Shown here piece after piece: positions 6,250 to 9,469 of a DNA stretch of 9,469 nucleotides. Position numbers and translations under genes: made by a program. The notes below the pieces were generated by a model. It did not search any database. It saw only the letters and a program-made list of their open reading frames with translations, and was not told the DNA's origin. This DNA is from Chloroflexota bacterium (lineage in GTDB: Bacteria > Chloroflexota > Limnocylindria > Limnocylindrales > CSP1-4): positions 1-9,469 of the forward strand of contig VBHW01000038.1 of the NCBI GenBank assembly GCA_005881055.1. The letters are read 5' to 3'. Within the stretch, counting starts at the first letter, position 1, and each line of letters opens with the position of its first letter.

Positions 6250-8567
6250 CAGTCGTCCGGGTCGTCCTCGCCACGGCCGACGAGCCAGTTGTCGCGACCG
6301 TAGACGATCCGCGGGACGGCCGGGTTACGGGCATCCTGCGGACCGATGACCCCGTGCCGCTCGAGCTCGTCCATGAGCCGGCTCGCCCGGCTGAACCCCA
6401 CCTTGAGCTTCGTCTGGAGCATCGACGTCGACGCCTTGCCGAGCGTCGTGACGAGCTGTGCGGCCTCGACGACCATGTCGTCCTCCGCGACGGCCGCCAG
6501 CCAGCCAAACTGCGTCGCGCCGTTCCCGTCGTCGTCGCCGAACGCGAGGAACGATTCGTCGTAGAACGTCTGCCCGCCGGCCTGATCGCGCCAGTGGCCG
6601 GTGACGGCCGTGACCTCGGCGTCGCTCACGAACACGCCCTGGAGACGGATCGGCCGTGGCAGGTCGACCGGCTGGAAGAGCATGTCTCCGCGGCCGATGA
6701 GATCCTCGGCTCCCGGTGCGTCGAGGACGGTCCGGCTGTCGATCATCGACGCCATCGCGAACGCGATCCGGGACGGGACGTTCGCCTTGATGAGCCCGGT
6801 CACGACGTTCACCGACGGCCGCTGGGTCGCGAGCACGAGGTGGATGCCGACCGCCCTCGCCTTCTGGGCGATCTTCACGATCGGATCCTCGACCTTCCGG
6901 CCCTCGTGCATGATCAGGTCGGCCAGCTCGTCGATGACGATGACGATGTACGGCAGGCGATCCTCCGGCCTGACGTCGGGATTGGCGTTGTACGACGCCA
7001 CGTTGCGGACGGTCTTCGAGGCGAGCGCCTTGTAGCGCTCCTCCATCTGGCGGACGGCGCCGTTGAGCGCGGCCTTCGCCTCGCGTGCCTCGACGATCAC
7101 CGGCTGGAGCAGGTGCGGGAGCTTGTCGTACGCCGCGAGCTCGACCCGCTTGAGGTCGACGAGGATCATCCGGACCTCGTCCGGCTTCGCATGCATGAGG
7201 ATGCTCGTGATGAGCGCGTTGATCGAGACGCTTTTGCCGGATCCCGTCGCTCCGGCCACGAGGAGGTGCGGCATCTTCGCGAGGTCCACCGCGTAGGCCT
7301 TGCCGGAGACGTCGCGTCCGAGGGCGAACGAGAGGCGGCCCTCGGTGTCCAGCATGCCGGTGTCGTCCACGACCTTCCGCAGGCCGACGACCTCGCTCTG
7401 GATGTTCGGGATCTCGATGCCGACGACGTCCTTGCCGGGGATCGGCGCCTCGATCCGGATCGTGCGTGCCCGGAGTGCCATCGCCAGGTCGTCGGCGAGG
7501 GACTCGATGCGCGAGACCTTCACGTGGCGTTCCGGGCGCACCTCGTACTGCGTCACGACCGGCCCGGTGTTCGTGGCGATGACCTCGGCCGGGATGTCGA
7601 AGCTGCGCAGCTTCTCCTCGATGATCCGGATGTTCGTCGCGTGATCGGCCCTGCTGACCGGCTTCTCCATGTGGGGCGAGAGCAGCTCCACCGGCGGCAG
7701 GGTCCACGGTCGGTCGATCGGCTGTGTCGCGTCCTCCGCCTCGAGGAGGTCGACTGGCGCGCTGCTGAGGCCGAAGCCCTGGGCCGTGCCATGGACGGGG
7801 CCGCCACCCAGAGGTGTCCGCGCCGGCCGGCCGGCGGCCGTGCCTGCGCCCGTCACCACGGTCTGGCTCATCGGGATCTCGCTCGGGATCGCGGTCGGCA
7901 TGTCGCCCCGGCGGCCGCCCCCGTCGTCCGGACGCCGCAGGCCGGCCGGCGGCATACGCTCGGCCCGCTCGGGGTGCGAGCCGTCCGGGCTCCCGTTTCC
8001 CGGCCGCGGTGCCGTGACGGCGGCTCCCACCCCTCCGGCCGCTCGGCGCAGGCCGCCGACGAACTCGGCCAGGCGGGCGTTCGCCACGACGAGGATCCCG
8101 CCCACGAGCACGGCCGTGAGCGCGACGAACGCGCCGGGCCGGGTGATCATGCCGCTCAGGGCGTCGGCGAGGAACGTCCCGATCCGGCCGCCACCGCGGA
8201 CGGGCAGGAACTCGAGGAGGCCGAGGAACGCGGCATAGGCGATGAAGGCCGCGACGAGGCGGGTCTTCCAGCCACTGCCGAGGGGCCGCCACTCGATGAG
8301 CGCCCCGGCCCCGAGGAGGAAGAACGGCAGGAGCCAGCGGCCCGAGCCGAAGTTCGGGAGGACGACCGTGCGCGCCCAGTTCGTCAGGGTCCCCTGCTCG
8401 GCCGGCAGGAGGAGCATGATGGCCGTGACGATGCCCAGCACGAGCAGGGTCAGCCCGACGAGCGAGCGGATGACCTCGGGCGGCAGCTGGACGTTCGGGA
8501 AGTCGAACGCCGACCGGCGGCGGGTTCGCGTCGTCCGGCGCACCGCCGGTCGCCGGCGTGCAGCCAC
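6249..8567 (-). CDS. ftsK: FtsK/SpoIIIE family DNA translocase
   Basis: This gene encodes 772 residues. A basic N-terminus precedes four predicted membrane segments (about 36-54, 77-92, 103-122, 146-163). A Pro/Gly/Arg-rich linker of about 120 residues (180-300) follows. The motor has an alpha domain (from about 310, with RIIEEKLRSFDIPAEV), then Walker A GATGSGKS (439-446), LVDLKRVELAAYDKLPHLL (469-487) and Walker B VIVIDELADL with D546-E547. LATQRPSVNVVTGLIKANVP (578-597) is the conserved beta-domain signature. A C-terminal winged-helix gamma domain (about 695-757, ending NPAVPRIVYG) is intact. The family pumps chromosomal DNA across the division septum, and gamma reads polar octamers. All catalytic motifs are present; DLKRVEL replaces the more usual DPK(M/R)VEL. 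The GTG start at 8567 is one base after the rnj stop, with GGAGA seven bases upstream, indicating coupled translation. Confidence 0.97.
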   Translation of the reverse strand: MAARRRPAVRRTTRTRRRSAFDFPNVQLPPEVIRSLVGLTLLVLGIVTAIMLLLPAEQGTLTNWARTVVLPNFGSGRWLLPFFLLGAGALIEWRPLGSGWKTRLVAAFIAYAAFLGLLEFLPVRGGGRIGTFLADALSGMITRPGAFVALTAVLVGGILVVANARLAEFVGGLRRAAGGVGAAVTAPRPGNGSPDGSHPERAERMPPAGLRRPDDGGGRRGDMPTAIPSEIPMSQTVVTGAGTAAGRPARTPLGGGPVHGTAQGFGLSSAPVDLLEAEDATQPIDRPWTLPPVELLSPHMEKPVSRADHATNIRIIEEKLRSFDIPAEVIATNTGPVVTQYEVRPERHVKVSRIESLADDLAMALRARTIRIEAPIPGKDVVGIEIPNIQSEVVGLRKVVDDTGMLDTEGRLSFALGRDVSGKAYAVDLAKMPHLLVAGATGSGKSVSINALITSILMHAKPDEVRMILVDLKRVELAAYDKLPHLLQPVIVEAREAKAALNGAVRQMEERYKALASKTVRNVASYNANPDVRPEDRLPYIVIVIDELADLIMHEGRKVEDPIVKIAQKARAVGIHLVLATQRPSVNVVTGLIKANVPSRIAFAMASMIDSRTVLDAPGAEDLIGRGDMLFQPVDLPRPIRLQGVFVSDAEVTAVTGHWRDQAGGQTFYDESFLAFGDDDGNGATQFGWLAAVAEDDMVVEAAQLVTTLGKASTSMLQTKLKVGFSRASRLMDELERHGVIGPQDARNPAVPRIVYGRDNWLVGRGEDDPDD

Positions 8568-8568
8568 C

Positions 8569-9469
8569 TCAGATCTCCACGACGACGGGGAAGACCATCG
8601 GCCGTCGCTTCGTCTGCTCGAACAGGTGACGCGATACCGCGTCCTTGATCTGGGCCTTCAGCAGGGCGATCTCGCTCAGGTGCTCACCGGGTGTCTCGAT
8701 CGCCTCGACGACCCGTCCGACGGTGGTCTCGATGATCGGGTCGCGCTCATTGGCGGGCACGAAGCCGCGGGTGATGATCTCAGGGCGGCCGATGACACGC
8801 CCGGTCTGCTTGTCCACGGTCACGACGACCATGAACATGCCGTCGCTCGCCAGCGCGCGCCGGTCGCGCAGGACCACCTCGCCGACGTCGCCGACCGAGA
8901 GGCCGTCGACGAACACGTAGCCGGCAGGGACCGGCTGCCCGCGCCGAGCGGCGCCGCTCGAGTCGATCTCGATCGGCGTGCCGTTCTCGATGATGAAGAC
9001 GTTTTCGGGTGCGACGCCCGTCTCCGTGGCGAGCCGGCCATGCTGGACCTGCATGCGGAACTCGCCGTGGATGGGCATGAAGTTGCGCGGCTTCGTCAGC
9101 CCGAGCATGAGCTTGAGCTCCTCCTGGCTCGCGTGGCCGGAGACGTGCGCGCGCTTGATCGTGTGGTAGAAGACGTTCGCGCCGGCCTTGAAGAGGTTGT
9201 CGATCGTCCGCGCGACGTACTCCTCGTTGCCGGGGATCGGGCTCGCGCTGACGATGACGGTGTCGCCGGGCTGGATCTCGACGAAGCGGTGGTCGCGGTT
9301 TGCCATCCGGGCGAGGCCGGACATCGGCTCACCCTGCGCCCCGGTCGTCGCGATGACGAGGCGCCCGTCGGGGACCTCGCCGATCCGGTCCTTCGCGACG
9401 ATCTGGTCGGGCGGGTACTGCAGGTAGCCGAGGTCGCTCGCGATGCGGAAGTTCTGCTCCATCGATCGC
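8569..9469 (-). CDS. rnj: Ribonuclease J, C-terminal part (5' end outside window)
   Basis: The last 299 codons are present; the frame runs off the right edge, so the metallo-beta-lactamase N-terminus with its HxHxDH motif is not visible. The fragment starts within the RNase J motif beginning RSMEQN and continues with ATTGAQGEPMSGLARMA, then VIVSASPIPGNE. HVSGHASQEELKLML and PRNFMPIHGEFRMQVQH carry the conserved GHxS and PxHGE signatures of the beta-CASP half. A C-terminal domain follows and ends PMVFPVVVEI. RNase J is a zinc-dependent 5'-to-3' exonuclease and endonuclease that matures and degrades RNA in the cytoplasm. A full protein is about 550 residues, so roughly 250 are missing. The in-frame ATG at 9462 is an internal Met, not the start. 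ftsK follows after one nucleotide. Confidence 0.96.
   Translation of the reverse strand, partial: RSMEQNFRIASDLGYLQYPPDQIVAKDRIGEVPDGRLVIATTGAQGEPMSGLARMANRDHRFVEIQPGDTVIVSASPIPGNEEYVARTIDNLFKAGANVFYHTIKRAHVSGHASQEELKLMLGLTKPRNFMPIHGEFRMQVQHGRLATETGVAPENVFIIENGTPIEIDSSGAARRGQPVPAGYVFVDGLSVGDVGEVVLRDRRALASDGMFMVVVTVDKQTGRVIGRPEIITRGFVPANERDPIIETTVGRVVEAIETPGEHLSEIALLKAQIKDAVSRHLFEQTKRRPMVFPVVVEI
8574..8578 (-). promoter_or_regulatory. Ribosome binding site of ftsK within the rnj 3' end
   Basis: GGAGA on the minus strand, inside the last codons of rnj, lies about seven bases before the GTG at 8567. It supports this non-ATG start and translational coupling of ftsK to rnj. Confidence 0.6.

Noticed and set aside
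6036..8648. An 870-codon open frame on the plus strand opposite ftsK
   Set aside because: It is antisense to a clear FtsK gene. Its product is rich in Arg, Asp, Val and Leu with no recognisable domain, as expected for a GC-rich shadow frame.

Overview
The window is very GC-rich and gene-dense. All seven genes lie on the minus strand, so transcription runs from the right end to the left. In transcription order they are: the C-terminal half of ribonuclease J (cut by the right edge), a complete FtsK/SpoIIIE DNA translocase, a RodZ-like membrane protein, a stand-alone CinA C-terminal (PncC-type) amidohydrolase, a MurC-type Mur ligase, a YajQ-family protein, and a thiamine-diphosphate (ThDP) enzyme of the acetolactate-synthase type (cut by the left edge).

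The set suggests a GC-rich free-living bacterium. The ftsK, rodZ-like, cinA order recalls the Bacillus spoIIIE, ymfM, cinA neighbourhood, and RNase J directly upstream of FtsK recalls Chloroflexota. I lean to Chloroflexota, perhaps a Limnocylindria-type lineage, but no rRNA or lineage marker is present, so this is inference.

Right block (8569-9469 and 6249-8567): rnj and ftsK are one nucleotide apart and probably translationally coupled. A 161-base gap follows (6088-6248) with a short hairpin and a -10-like element. Middle block (2509-6087): rodZ-like, pncC and murC are tightly packed, with 13 nt between the first two and a 4-base GTGA overlap between the last two. A second gap (2358-2508, 151 bases) precedes yajQ. 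Left block (1-2357): yajQ has a strong Shine-Dalgarno, and the ThDP enzyme gene starts 5 nt after its stop. No stretch longer than 161 bases is without a gene, and I see no RNA gene, mobile element, CRISPR array or phage gene.

The products belong to chromosome segregation (FtsK), cell shape and wall (RodZ-like, MurC), RNA turnover (RNase J) and nucleotide or cofactor salvage (PncC). This is a housekeeping region rather than an accessory island. The most unusual item is the ThDP enzyme. It carries a roughly 150-residue Pro/Ala/Thr-rich N-terminal tail built on an 18/36-bp tandem repeat. It also departs from the family consensus at usually invariant motifs, notably GAG in place of the Mg/ThDP-binding GDG. 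I did not find a convincing undescribed multi-gene system.
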